Assembly: GCA_014896375.1 (NCBI GenBank)
Contig: JADBKN010000004.1
Location: 1 to 64,000, forward strand
From: Bacillota bacterium
Lineage (GTDB): Bacteria > Bacillota > Sulfobacillia > RBS10-35 > Bu92
Reading direction: 5' to 3'
DNA: 64,000 bases
Part shown: positions 11,743 to 21,349 of the stretch, piece after piece
How positions within the stretch are numbered: position 1 is the first letter of the stretch
Layout: each line of letters starts with the position of its first letter
Position numbers and translations under genes: made by a program
The notes under the pieces: generated by a model
Told to the model about the DNA's origin: nothing
Database searches by the model: none
Seen by the model: only the letters and a program-made list of their open reading frames with translations

Positions 11743-13320
11743 GGCGTCCGGATAGGGGTGCAGCTCGTCCGCCGGCAGCGCGCGCCCGAAGGGGTCGCGG
11801 TAGACCACGTGGCGGCGCTCGAACTTCGTGGGGGAGTCGAGGCCGGCGGCCGCCGCGAGGGCGAAAAGGCCGTGGCGCAGCGTCACGACGTAGTTGGTCA
11901 CGCGCCAGCGCTTCTCCTCGATGACGAGCGCCTTCTGCAGGTTCGGGTCCGTCGTGGCCACGCCCACCGGGCACGTGTTCATATGGCAGCGTTGCGTGCC
12001 GATGCAGCCCACGCTGATCATGAAGCCGCGCGCGATCTGGACGAGATCGGCCCCCAAAGAGAGCGCCACGGCGATGCGGTCGGCGGAGACGAGCTTCCCC
12101 GAGGCGACGAGCTTCACCCGGTGACGCACGCCGTGCCGGCGGAGGGTGTCGTCGGCGATGACGATCGCCGATTTCACCGGCAGGCCCATGCCGTCGGCCA
12201 TCTCCTGGTAGGTCGCGCCGGAGCCGCCCTCGCCGCCGTCGACCGTGATGAAGTCCGGCCCGGAGCCACGGCGGGCCATCGCCGCGGCCAGCTCGTCGAG
12301 TGCGTCCGGACCGCCCACCACGAGCTTCACGCCGATCGGTTTGCCCGCGACCTCGCGGATGCGCTGCAGGAAGTCCAAGAGCCCGTCCACGCCGCTGAAT
12401 TCGCGGAAGCGGTTGGGGCTGTCGACGGGCTTCCACGGCTCGAGGCCGCGGATGGCAGCGATCTCCGGCGTGACCTTGGCGCCGGGCAGGTGGCCGCCGC
12501 GGATCTTGGCGCCCTGCGCCAGCTTGAGCTCAAAAGCGCGCACCTGCGTCAGGGCGGCCTTGCGCTGGAGCTCGTCCCAGCTGAAGCGCCCGTCGCGATC
12601 GCGGAAGCCGAAGAGGCCCGGTCCGATCTGCGCGATGACGTCGACGCCGCCCTTCAGGTGGTACGGCGCGAGCCCGCCTTCGCCGGTGTTCATCCATGTG
12701 CCGCCGGCGGCGCCAAGGCCGAGGGAGAGCGCCGTGAGGGCGCGGTCGCCCAGCGCGCCGAAGCTCATGCCGGACATGCCGACGAGTCCCCGCACACGGA
12801 AGGGGTGAGGGAGGCCGGCACCGATCACGACGGCGTCCTCCTCGGGCAGGAGCCAGGGATCGAGTTCGGCGTCGACGAGGCGCTCGCTGCGGGAGAAGAG
12901 CCTCTCCCGCGAGACGTACGTCTTCGTGCGCACGCGCGGCGACTGCTCGACGCGCAACTCCTCAAGCTGCAGGGGGAGGAGGGCGTTGCGGATGTAGTAG
13001 CCCTCCTTCTCGAAGTCCCGCTTGGAGCCGAAGCCGATGAGCGAGGACCCGTACTTGCCCGCGCGCACCACACCCTGGAACTCGACGCGGCTGAAGGGCC
13101 GGCCTTCCTCGTCGGCGTCGAACATGTATTGGCGCATCTCGGGGCCGATCATCTCAAAGAGGTAGCGCAGGCGGCCGAGGAGCGGGTAGTTGCGCAGAAC
13201 CGAGTGTTGGCGTTGGCGGCGGTCGTAGACGTAGAGGTACGCGGCCAGGACGATCGGCGCGACGACCGCGCCCGCCAGCACGATCACGGCCGCGGTGTTC
13301 AGAAGAAGCCAGGTGCCCAC
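11728..13320 (-). CDS. FMN-binding glutamate synthase family protein (GltB central/FMN domain-like)
   Basis: MSFGALGDRALTALSLG, GGHLPGAKVTPEIAAIRG, FITVDGGEGGSGATYQEMADGMGLP, CHMNTCPVGVATTDP; N-terminal TM; GTG at 13320 after AAAGGAGGGG. Confidence 0.9.
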   Translation of the reverse strand: MGTWLLLNTAAVIVLAGAVVAPIVLAAYLYVYDRRQRQHSVLRNYPLLGRLRYLFEMIGPEMRQYMFDADEEGRPFSRVEFQGVVRAGKYGSSLIGFGSKRDFEKEGYYIRNALLPLQLEELRVEQSPRVRTKTYVSRERLFSRSERLVDAELDPWLLPEEDAVVIGAGLPHPFRVRGLVGMSGMSFGALGDRALTALSLGLGAAGGTWMNTGEGGLAPYHLKGGVDVIAQIGPGLFGFRDRDGRFSWDELQRKAALTQVRAFELKLAQGAKIRGGHLPGAKVTPEIAAIRGLEPWKPVDSPNRFREFSGVDGLLDFLQRIREVAGKPIGVKLVVGGPDALDELAAAMARRGSGPDFITVDGGEGGSGATYQEMADGMGLPVKSAIVIADDTLRRHGVRHRVKLVASGKLVSADRIAVALSLGADLVQIARGFMISVGCIGTQRCHMNTCPVGVATTDPNLQKALVIEEKRWRVTNYVVTLRHGLFALAAAAGLDSPTKFERRHVVYRDPFGRALPADELHPYPDAARPA

Positions 13321-13501
13321 CGGTGGATCCCCTCCTTTCCTTCGGGGTACCTTGGCGTTGAGCCCAGCGGGATCCTGCTGGGCGGTCGCACGGGGCGGCC
13401 GCGGCCTTACGGGCGGGGCGCCGGATGCGCGCCGAGGGGCCGGGGCGCTGCCCGTGGCCCGCATGGCGCGGCCTTCGCCAAGGGAGCCTAGTGGGAGGGA
13501 G

Positions 13502-14677
13502 GTGGGCATCATCGAAGTGCTCCACGTCCTGCGTCCCTCCGCCGGAGGGATGCGCAACCACGTGCTGGCGCTCGTCGAGCGGCTGGACCGCGCGCGCTTC
13601 CGGCCCGTGGTGGCGGGACCCGCAGACGAGGCCCTCGCCGCCCGGCTGCGCGCGGCCGGGGTGGAGTTCGTGCCCTTGCCGGTGCCGGCTTCGCCCTCGC
13701 TCCGCGCGCTGCGGGCGGCGCGCGCGCTGCGGGCGCTGCTGCAGGCGCGCCGCCCGGACGTCGTTCACGTGCACGGACTCATGGGCGGGGTGGTGGCGCG
13801 CCTCGCGATCCGCGGCTGCGCGCCGGAAGCCGTGCCGGTCTTCGTGCAGACGGTGCACAATCTGCCGACGTGGCCGCCCTCTCCCTGGCGCCTGGGCGCG
13901 CAACGCCTCCTGGAGCGCCGCGCCGGACCGGGCCCGGCGGCGTACATCGCCGTCTCCCTCGCCGTGCGCGAGGAACTGGTGCGAAGGCTGGGCGTCCCGC
14001 CCGAACGCGTGCGCGTGATCTACAACGGCATCGACCTCTCCCGCTTCGCTGGCGAAACGGGTGGTCCCTCGAGAGCGGCCGCGCGCGCCGCGCTCGGCCT
14101 ACCGGATGACGTGCCGGTCGTGGCCGCGCTCGCGCGGCTCGCGCCGGAGAAGGGCATCGATCTCCTCCTCGACGCCTTCGCTGGACTGGCAGCGCCCATG
14201 GCGCCGATTCTCGCCGTGGCCGGAGCCGGGCCGCTGCGCGCCCGCCTTGAGGAGCGCGCGCGGCGCGCCGGGCTGGCGGGGCGCGTGCGCTTTCTCGGGC
14301 ATCTGGAGGATCCCGTGCAGCTCTTGCGGGCGGCCGATGTGGTGGCCGTGCCCTCGCGGGCGGAAGGGCTGGGCCTTGCCTGCATCGAGGCGATGGCGGC
14401 CGGCCGCGCCGTCGTGGCGGCGGCCGCCGGAGGCCTGCCGGAGGTTGTGCGGGACGAGGCCAACGGCCTCCTCGTGCCGCCCGGGGACGCGGCCGCCCTG
14501 CAGCGCGCGTTGAGCCGGCTGCTCACGGACGAGATCCTGCGGCGCCGCCTGGGGGAGCGGGCGCGCCAGGACGTCGCCCTGCGCTTCGACCTGGCGGGCA
14601 TGGTGCGCCGGACGGAGGAGCTCTACCTGCATGCGCTCGACGCAGCGCGGCGCGACGGGCGGCGGAGCGCGTGGTGA
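13502..14677 (+). CDS. Glycosyltransferase family 4 protein
   Basis: VLHVLRPSAGGMRNHVLALVERL, VIYNGIDLSRF, AEGLGLACIEAMAAGRAVVAAAAGGLPEVV. Confidence 0.9.
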   Translation: MGIIEVLHVLRPSAGGMRNHVLALVERLDRARFRPVVAGPADEALAARLRAAGVEFVPLPVPASPSLRALRAARALRALLQARRPDVVHVHGLMGGVVARLAIRGCAPEAVPVFVQTVHNLPTWPPSPWRLGAQRLLERRAGPGPAAYIAVSLAVREELVRRLGVPPERVRVIYNGIDLSRFAGETGGPSRAAARAALGLPDDVPVVAALARLAPEKGIDLLLDAFAGLAAPMAPILAVAGAGPLRARLEERARRAGLAGRVRFLGHLEDPVQLLRAADVVAVPSRAEGLGLACIEAMAAGRAVVAAAAGGLPEVVRDEANGLLVPPGDAAALQRALSRLLTDEILRRRLGERARQDVALRFDLAGMVRRTEELYLHALDAARRDGRRSAW

Positions 14678-16977
14678 GGCGGCGGCGCGGCGCACGGGGG
14701 CTCCATCGGGCGGCCGTGGTGGCGATCGCGTGGGTGGCGGCCGCCACGGCGGCGCAGGCGGGCACGCCCGCCGCGTGGGCCGCGCCGCCGCCGGCCCGCG
14801 TGTGGGTGGTGCTGGTCCCGGGGCTCGGCACGGCGGACGTGCTGTCGGGCGCGCTGCCCACGGTGCACCGGCTGGGCGAGGCGGGCGCGGCCGGGGTGGC
14901 GAACGTCTCCACGGCGGGCGCCAGCGGCGCAGCCGACGGAGCCGCCACGCTGGGCGCAGGCGCGCGCGTGCGCGCGCCTGAGGAGGGCGGCCTGGGGCTT
15001 GCGGCCGGCGAGGCCTGGCGCGGTGAGGCGGCGGCACGCCTCTACGAGCGGTGGGTCGGGGCCCCTTTCCCTTCCGAGGGAGCGGCTCTGGTCAACCTGG
15101 GCGCCTGGGAGGCGGCCAACGACGACCTTGCGTATCCCTTCCGCCTCGGCCGCCTCGGTGACGCCATCCACGCCGCCGGCTGGCGCACGGCCGTGTGGGG
15201 CGATGCCGACCTACCCGGGGAGCGGCGGCAGCGCGACGGCGTGCTCCTCGCGATGGACAGTCTCGGGCGCGTCGACCTCGCGTGGGTGGGCGAGGCGGCC
15301 CGCCGGCCGGACGCGGGTGCGCCGTTCGGCACGACGCTCGACATCGCCGCCCTAGAGCGGCGCCTGGCTCGGCTGCCGTCAGATGTGGCGCTCGTGGCGG
15401 TCGAGGCCGGCGACCTGGCCCGCTGGGAGGCCGAGGCCCCGGACGCGACCGGCGCCCGCCGCGCGGCCGGCCGCGAGCGCGCCCTCAAGGCCGTCGACGC
15501 CGCCGTGGCGGCCGTGTGGCGCCTCGCCGGCCCGCGGGACATGGTCTGGGTGGTGGCGCCCTCGCCCCCGGAAGCCGAGCGCGCGGCCGGACAGCGGCTC
15601 GCACCGCTCGCCGTGGAGGCGCCGGGCTGGCACGGGGCGCTTTGGTCGCCCGGCACGCGCACGGCCGGCCTCGTCACAAACCTCGATTTCGTTCCCACCG
15701 TGCTCGCCTTCCTCGGCCTGCCGCAGGATCCCACCCTGGTGGGCCGGCCCATGGAGGCGCGTCCCGCGGCCTCATCCGCGTGGACGGCGGCCGGGCAATT
15801 GGAGGCGGCCGCCTGGGCGGGCGCGCAGCGCCGGCCGCTGATGATCCGCGCCTACATCCTCGGCGCCATGGCCGTGAGCCTCGTCACCGCGGCAGCGCTC
15901 CTCTGGCCGGCGGCGCGCCGCCTCCGTGCCTCGGTCCCGCCATGGAGCCTGGCCGTGGCCTGCGGCCCCTTGGCCATGCTCGTCCTGCGCTGGGCGCCGC
16001 TGGCGGCACCCGTCCCGGCGCTGCTCTTCTGGGCCGCGACGCTGGCGGCCCTCACGGCCGCCCTCTGGAGGCTCGGCCGGCGGCAGGCGGTGGCGAGCTT
16101 TGCCTGGGCCGGCGCGCTCACGGTGGCGGCGGTGCTCCTCGATCTCTTCACGGGCGGCCGCGCCATGGCCGCCTCGCCCCTGGGCTTCAACCCCATCGGC
16201 GGCGCCCGCTACTACGGGCTCGGCAACGAGTACATGGGCGTGGTGCTGGGGGCGGCCGTGCTTTCCGGCGCTGCCTGGCTCGAAGGGCTGCGTCCGGGCC
16301 GGGCGAGGCGGGTCGCCGTGCTCCTCGCCTGGTGCGCGGTGGTCGCGGCGGTGGGCCTGCCGCAGGCGGGCGCGAACTTCGGCGGGCTCCTCACCGGGCT
16401 CGGCGGAGTCGCCTTCGTGGCGCTGCGCCTCCTCGGCGTGCGCGCGGCGCCGCGCACCGTGCTGTGGACGGCGGCGGCGGCCGTCGCTGCGGCGCTCGCC
16501 GTCGTGTGGTGGGACGCGCACGCCGGCGTCCAGGCGGCGAGCCACGTGGGGCGCGCCGTGGCGGCCGTGCGCGCGGGAGGCTGGACGGTGCTGGGGGACA
16601 TCGTGCAGCGCAAGGCGGAGATGAACCTGCGGCTCTTCCGATACACGGTGTGGAGCCGCGGGCTCGTGGTCTCGCTCGCTCTCTACCTGTGGTTCGCCTT
16701 CCGGCCGCCGGCGCCCGTGGCGGACGTCCTCCGCCGTCACCCGCAGCTCGCGGCCGGGCTCGCCGGCGTGGCTGTGCTCTCCGTCCTGGCCCTCGTCCTC
16801 AACGATTCCGGCGTTGTGGCCGCCGCCACCGCCTCCGTCTGGGCCGCGGCGCCCCTTCTCGCACTGCTCGCCGCACACGCCGCTTCCATCGACCGGACCT
16901 CGCACTCCGGCCGCGCATTGCGCGCCACGGCGGAACCGGCTACATTGCCAGAGGATTCATCCAGGAGAAACCCCTGA
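14671..16977 (+). CDS. Large membrane protein with alkaline-phosphatase-superfamily-like N-terminus and multi-TM C-terminus, function unknown
   Basis: Signal/TM then VWVVLVPGLGTADVL...; later many TM helices with FNPIGGARYYGLGNEYMGVVLGA; overlaps glycosyltransferase stop. Confidence 0.65.
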   Translation: MVRRRRGARGLHRAAVVAIAWVAAATAAQAGTPAAWAAPPPARVWVVLVPGLGTADVLSGALPTVHRLGEAGAAGVANVSTAGASGAADGAATLGAGARVRAPEEGGLGLAAGEAWRGEAAARLYERWVGAPFPSEGAALVNLGAWEAANDDLAYPFRLGRLGDAIHAAGWRTAVWGDADLPGERRQRDGVLLAMDSLGRVDLAWVGEAARRPDAGAPFGTTLDIAALERRLARLPSDVALVAVEAGDLARWEAEAPDATGARRAAGRERALKAVDAAVAAVWRLAGPRDMVWVVAPSPPEAERAAGQRLAPLAVEAPGWHGALWSPGTRTAGLVTNLDFVPTVLAFLGLPQDPTLVGRPMEARPAASSAWTAAGQLEAAAWAGAQRRPLMIRAYILGAMAVSLVTAAALLWPAARRLRASVPPWSLAVACGPLAMLVLRWAPLAAPVPALLFWAATLAALTAALWRLGRRQAVASFAWAGALTVAAVLLDLFTGGRAMAASPLGFNPIGGARYYGLGNEYMGVVLGAAVLSGAAWLEGLRPGRARRVAVLLAWCAVVAAVGLPQAGANFGGLLTGLGGVAFVALRLLGVRAAPRTVLWTAAAAVAAALAVVWWDAHAGVQAASHVGRAVAAVRAGGWTVLGDIVQRKAEMNLRLFRYTVWSRGLVVSLALYLWFAFRPPAPVADVLRRHPQLAAGLAGVAVLSVLALVLNDSGVVAAATASVWAAAPLLALLAAHAASIDRTSHSGRALRATAEPATLPEDSSRRNP

Positions 16978-16991
16978 AGGGAGCGCCACCC

Positions 16992-17450
16992 ATGGAACGG
17001 ACGCTCGTTCTCGTCAAGCCCGACGGCGTGCAGCGCGGCCTCGTCGGCACCATCATCCAGCGCCTGGAGCAACGGGGGCTGCGCCTTGCGGGTCTCAAGA
17101 TGGTGCGCGTGGACCGCGCCACGGCGGAGCGGCACTACGAGCCCTTGAAGGATCGGCCCTTCTTCCCGGCGCTGATCGACTTCATCACCTCCAGCCCCGT
17201 CGTGGCCATGGCCTGGGAGGGGCCGCACGCCGTCGAGGCCGCCCGGCAGACGATGGGCGCCACCAACCCCCTGCAGGCGGCCCCGGGCACGCTGCGCGCC
17301 GACTACGCCCTGGACATCCAGTTCAACCTCGTCCACGGCTCGGACTCGGCGGAGTCGGCGGCGCGGGAGCTTGCCATCTGGTTCCGCCCGGAGGAGCTCG
17401 TCAGCTGGACGCGCGCGGACGAGGATTGGGCCTTCGGCCAGTCGAAGTAG
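16992..17450 (+). CDS. ndk: Nucleoside diphosphate kinase
   Basis: MERTLVLVKPDGVQRGLVG, GATNPLQAAPGTLRADYALD, NLVHGSDSAESA. Confidence 0.97.
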   Translation: MERTLVLVKPDGVQRGLVGTIIQRLEQRGLRLAGLKMVRVDRATAERHYEPLKDRPFFPALIDFITSSPVVAMAWEGPHAVEAARQTMGATNPLQAAPGTLRADYALDIQFNLVHGSDSAESAARELAIWFRPEELVSWTRADEDWAFGQSK

Positions 17451-17473
17451 GGGACCGGCGGAGGGGTGGATCC

Positions 17474-17953
17474 GTGGGCGAGGGGCGGTTCGCGCCGGAC
17501 GTCGAAGCGATCGAGCTCCTTCTGCGCCGCACGGCGTTCATCGTGCGCCAGCACGGGCGCCGCATCCTCGGCCGCTTCGACCTCACCCCGCCGCAGTTCG
17601 ACGCGCTGCAGATCCTCGTCCACCACGATCAGCTCACCATGGGCGACCTCTGCCAGAGGCTCTACCTCGCCTCCAGCACCGTCACGGACCTCGTGCAGCG
17701 CATGGAACGGGCGGGGTTCGTGCGGCGGGAGCGCGATCCGGTCGACCGCCGCCTTGTGCGGCTGACCGTGCTGGACAAGGGTCGGCGCGTCATCGAGGAG
17801 GTCATCGACGAGCGCCGCGCCTACCTGGAGACGGTGCTCGCGCACATGCCCGCGGAGGACCGCGCGCTCTTGCAGTCCTCGTTGGAGAAGCTCCTGCAGA
17901 TCATGCGGGAGGTCGGCCAGACGGACAAGGAGGCCCCCGAGCGGGGCTCGTGA
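17474..17953 (+). CDS. MarR family transcriptional regulator
   Basis: LTPPQFDALQILV...MGDLCQRLYLASSTVTDLVQRMERAGFVRRERDPVDRRLVRLTVLDKG. Confidence 0.9.
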   Translation: MGEGRFAPDVEAIELLLRRTAFIVRQHGRRILGRFDLTPPQFDALQILVHHDQLTMGDLCQRLYLASSTVTDLVQRMERAGFVRRERDPVDRRLVRLTVLDKGRRVIEEVIDERRAYLETVLAHMPAEDRALLQSSLEKLLQIMREVGQTDKEAPERGS

Positions 17954-17964
17954 GGAGGAAGCGC

Positions 17965-18774
17965 ATGCGCCTGGGCATCATCGGCGGCACGGGGGTCTAC
18001 GACCCCGACATCCTGGACGATGCGCGCGAGGTGACGGTGTCCACCCCTTACGGTGAGGTGCGCCTTCTCGCCGGCCGCTACCGGGGCGAGGAGGTCGCCT
18101 TCATGAACCGGCACGGCGCCGGACACTCGCTGCCGCCGCACCGCGTCAACTACCGCGCGAACATCTGGGCCCTCAAAGAGCTCGGCGTGGAGCGCGTCAT
18201 CGCCACGGCCGCCGTAGGGGCCCTGCGGCGCGAGCACGCGCCGGGCTCGCTCATCCTCTGCGACCAGTTCCTCGACTTCACGAAGAGCCGGCCGGCGACG
18301 TTCTACGAGGGCGGCGAGGCCGGCGTGGTGCATGTGGATGTGACCGAGCCGTACTGCCCCGAGCTGCGCGCGCTTATGGAGGAGAGCGGGCGCGCGGCGG
18401 GCCTTCCGGTGAAGAACGGCGGCGTGTACGTCTGCACGGAGGGTCCGCGCTTTGAGACCGCGGCCGAGATCCGCGTCTTCGCCCAGCTCGGCGGCGATGT
18501 GGTGGGCATGACGGGCGTGCCGGAGGTCGTGCTGGCCCGGGAGCTCGGTCTCTGCTACAGCACCGTGGCGATGGTGGCCAACCTGGCCGCCGGCCTCAGC
18601 CCCACCCCGCTCACGCACAGCGAGGTCGTGGCCGTCATGAACCAGAACGTCGCCCACCTGCGCCGCCTCATCATGGACACGCTGCCGAAGATCCCCGCCG
18701 CGCGCGAGCGCTGCGGCTGCGCCGTGCGGCCGGAGGTCCACGGCCGCGCGGCTGCGGGGGAGGAGCGCCCGTGA
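17965..18774 (+). CDS. mtnP: MTA phosphorylase family protein; active-site residues suggest 6-oxopurine (methylthioinosine) preference
   Basis: MRLGIIGGTGVYDPDIL, NRHGAGHSLPPHRVNYRANIWALKELG, CTEGPRFETAAEI, MTGVPEVVLARELGLCYSTVAMVANLAAG. Confidence 0.9.
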   Translation: MRLGIIGGTGVYDPDILDDAREVTVSTPYGEVRLLAGRYRGEEVAFMNRHGAGHSLPPHRVNYRANIWALKELGVERVIATAAVGALRREHAPGSLILCDQFLDFTKSRPATFYEGGEAGVVHVDVTEPYCPELRALMEESGRAAGLPVKNGGVYVCTEGPRFETAAEIRVFAQLGGDVVGMTGVPEVVLARELGLCYSTVAMVANLAAGLSPTPLTHSEVVAVMNQNVAHLRRLIMDTLPKIPAARERCGCAVRPEVHGRAAAGEERP

Positions 18775-20033
18775 GCGCCCTGGAGAGCAGCACGCTGCGC
18801 CGGCCGGAGCTGGCGGCCGAGGGCCGCCGCAAGATCGCCTGGGCCGAGGCGCATATGCCGGTCCTCGGCCGCATCCGGGAGCAGTTCCGCGCGGAGCGCC
18901 CCCTCGCCGGGGAGACGGTCGCCATCTGCCTGCACCTTGAGGCCAAGACGGCCAATCTGGCGCTCGCGGTACAGGACGCCGGTGCGAGGGTCGTCATCAC
19001 CGGCTCCAACCCGCTCTCGACACAAGACGACGTCGCCGCCGGGCTCGCCTCCCTAGGGGTCGAAGTCCACAGCTGGCACGGCTGCACACCTGAGGAGTAC
19101 CGCGGCTTCCTCGACCGCGTGCTCGACGCCGGGCCCACGCTGCTCATCGACGACGGCGGCGACCTGGTCGCGCGCCTGCACACGGAGCGGCGCGACCGCC
19201 TGGGCGGCGTGCGCGGCGGCTGCGAGGAGACGACGACCGGCATTCTCCGCCTGCGCGCGATGGACCGCGAGGGGCGGCTGCGTTTTCCCATGGTGGGCGT
19301 GAACGACGCGCGCATGAAGTACCTCATGGACAACCAGCACGGTACGGGGCAGTCCGTGTGGGACGGCATCATGCGCACGACGAACCTTCTCGTGGCGGGG
19401 AAGACGGTCGTCGTCGTGGGCTACGGCTGGTGCGGCCGCGGCGTGGCGCGGCGCGCCCAGGGGCTGGGGGCGCGCGTGGTGGCCGTCGAGGTCGACCCGT
19501 TCGCCGCCAATGTGGCACTGCTGGACGGCTGCCAGGTGATGTCCGGCGAGGAGGCGGCGGCCGTCGGCGACATCTTCATCACCACCACGGGCAACCGCGC
19601 CGTCCTCACGCGCCGCCACTTCGAGCGCATGAAGGACGGGGCCGTGCTCGCCAACGCCGGCCACTTTGACGTCGAGATCGACCTGCCGGCCCTGGCCGAA
19701 CTGGCCGTGGAGACGTACGAGGCACGCGCGCACGTGCGCGCCTACCGCCTGGCGGACGGCCGCCGTCTCTACCTCCTCGCGGAGGGGCGGCTCGTGAACC
19801 TCGCCGCGGCCGACGGACACCCGGCGGAGATCATGGATCTCACGTTCGCCCTGCAGGCGCTGGCCCTGCGCTGGGTCCGTGAGGAGGCGGAGCGCCTGGG
19901 GCCGCACCTCGTGGACGTGCCCAGAGAGATCGACGAACAGGTGGCTCGCCTGCGCCTCGCCGCCTTGGGCGCGGGCCTCGACGAGCTCACCCCGGCGCAG
20001 CGCGCCTACCTGAGCTCTTGGAGTCACGAATGA
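18771..20033 (+). CDS. ahcY: Adenosylhomocysteinase family (possible S-inosylhomocysteine hydrolase)
   Basis: NPLSTQDDVAAGL, LIDDGGDLV, GGCEETTTGILRL, VVVGYGWCGRGVA, NAGHFDVEID, LLAEGRLVNLA; HxExK motif CLHLEAKTA. Confidence 0.92.
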   Translation: MSALESSTLRRPELAAEGRRKIAWAEAHMPVLGRIREQFRAERPLAGETVAICLHLEAKTANLALAVQDAGARVVITGSNPLSTQDDVAAGLASLGVEVHSWHGCTPEEYRGFLDRVLDAGPTLLIDDGGDLVARLHTERRDRLGGVRGGCEETTTGILRLRAMDREGRLRFPMVGVNDARMKYLMDNQHGTGQSVWDGIMRTTNLLVAGKTVVVVGYGWCGRGVARRAQGLGARVVAVEVDPFAANVALLDGCQVMSGEEAAAVGDIFITTTGNRAVLTRRHFERMKDGAVLANAGHFDVEIDLPALAELAVETYEARAHVRAYRLADGRRLYLLAEGRLVNLAAADGHPAEIMDLTFALQALALRWVREEAERLGPHLVDVPREIDEQVARLRLAALGAGLDELTPAQRAYLSSWSHE

Positions 20034-21337
20034 GCACGCCGCAGCCGATCGTCTTCGAGAACGTGGAGGTCGTGACCGTCACCGCGCGCGGCGTGCTGCG
20101 CGGCGGCACGGTGGTGGTGGAAGGCGGCCGCATCACGCGCGTGGCGGCGGCCGGGGAGCCGGTCGAGCGTCCGGCCGGGGCGCGCGTGGTGCGTGGGCCG
20201 GACCGCGCCCTGTGCCCGGGGCATGTCAACCTGCACAACCACGCCGCCATGACGCTCTTCCGCGGCTGGGCCGACGACATGAACCTCATGCCGTGGCTCG
20301 AGACGAAGATCTGGCCGGCGGAGGCGCGCCTCACGGGCGAGGACGTCTACTGGGGCACGCTCCTCTGCCTCGCGGAGATGCTGCGCGCCGGCACGACCAC
20401 CTTCGCCGACATGTACTTCTTCGAGGACGAGGTGGCGCGCGCCGTGGCGGAGAGCGGCATGCGCGCCGTGCTCTCCGTGGGGCTGCTCGATGCCGACGGC
20501 GGCGGCGAGCGCCGCCTGCGGGAGGGCGTCGACTTCGTCCGGCGCTGGCACGGCGCGGCGGGCGGGCGCATCCGCGCCATGCTCGGTCCGCACGCGCCCT
20601 ACACGTGTTCTCTGGCGTATCTGAAGGAGATCGTCGCCGCCTCAAAGGAGCTCGATTGCGCGATCCACATCCACCTGCACGAGACGCGCGGCGAGGTCGA
20701 GCGCCACGCGGCGCTCCACGGCTGCTCGCCGATCCAGAGCCTCGCCGGCCTCGGCCTCTTTGAGCGGCCGGTGCTCGCGGCGCACTGCGTCCACGTCTCC
20801 GAGGAGGACATCGCCGTCCTCGCGCAGATGCGCGGCGGCGTGTCCCACAACCCGCTCTCCAACCTGAAGCTGGCCAGCGGCATCGCTCCCGTGGCGCGGC
20901 TTCTTGAGGCGGGCGTGCCTCTGGGGCTGGGCACGGACGGGCCGACCTCCACCAACCAGATGGGGCTCTGGGAGGAGATGCGCCTCTGCTCCTGGCTCGC
21001 CAAGGTCTCGACGGGCGACGGCGCCGCTGTGCCCGCCGCGCGTTCCCTGGAGCTCGGCACGCGCGGCGGCGCGGAGGTGCTCGGCTGGCCGGAGCTCGGC
21101 CGCATCGAGGAGGGCGCGGCGGCCGATCTCATCCTTGTCGACCTCTCCTCGCCACGCTTCGCGCCTCTCCATGATGTCGTCTCGGCGCTCGTCTACGGCA
21201 CCCAGGACGCGGACGTGGAGATGGTGCTCGTCGGGGGCGAGGTCGTCGTGGAGGGCGGCCGTTGCACGCGTCTCGACGAGGAGCGGATCCGGCACGAGGT
21301 GGCGCGGCGCGTGCCGCGGCTGGTGGCGGGGCTTTAG
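20030..21337 (+). CDS. mtaD: Amidohydrolase, 5-methylthioadenosine/S-adenosylhomocysteine deaminase
   Basis: CPGHVNLHNHAAMTLFRGWADDMNLMPWLETKIWPAEARLTGEDVYWGT, AHCVHVSEEDIAVLA, SHNPLSNLKLASGIAPV, GTDGPTSTNQMGLWEEM. Confidence 0.92.
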   Translation: MSTPQPIVFENVEVVTVTARGVLRGGTVVVEGGRITRVAAAGEPVERPAGARVVRGPDRALCPGHVNLHNHAAMTLFRGWADDMNLMPWLETKIWPAEARLTGEDVYWGTLLCLAEMLRAGTTTFADMYFFEDEVARAVAESGMRAVLSVGLLDADGGGERRLREGVDFVRRWHGAAGGRIRAMLGPHAPYTCSLAYLKEIVAASKELDCAIHIHLHETRGEVERHAALHGCSPIQSLAGLGLFERPVLAAHCVHVSEEDIAVLAQMRGGVSHNPLSNLKLASGIAPVARLLEAGVPLGLGTDGPTSTNQMGLWEEMRLCSWLAKVSTGDGAAVPAARSLELGTRGGAEVLGWPELGRIEEGAAADLILVDLSSPRFAPLHDVVSALVYGTQDADVEMVLVGGEVVVEGGRCTRLDEERIRHEVARRVPRLVAGL

Positions 21338-21349
21338 AGGGGGCCGCGC

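Noticed and set aside
15195-16991. Upstream extension of the Ndk reading frame (751-aa ORF)
   Set aside because: Extension is an out-of-frame reading of the membrane protein gene; true Ndk begins at ATG 16992
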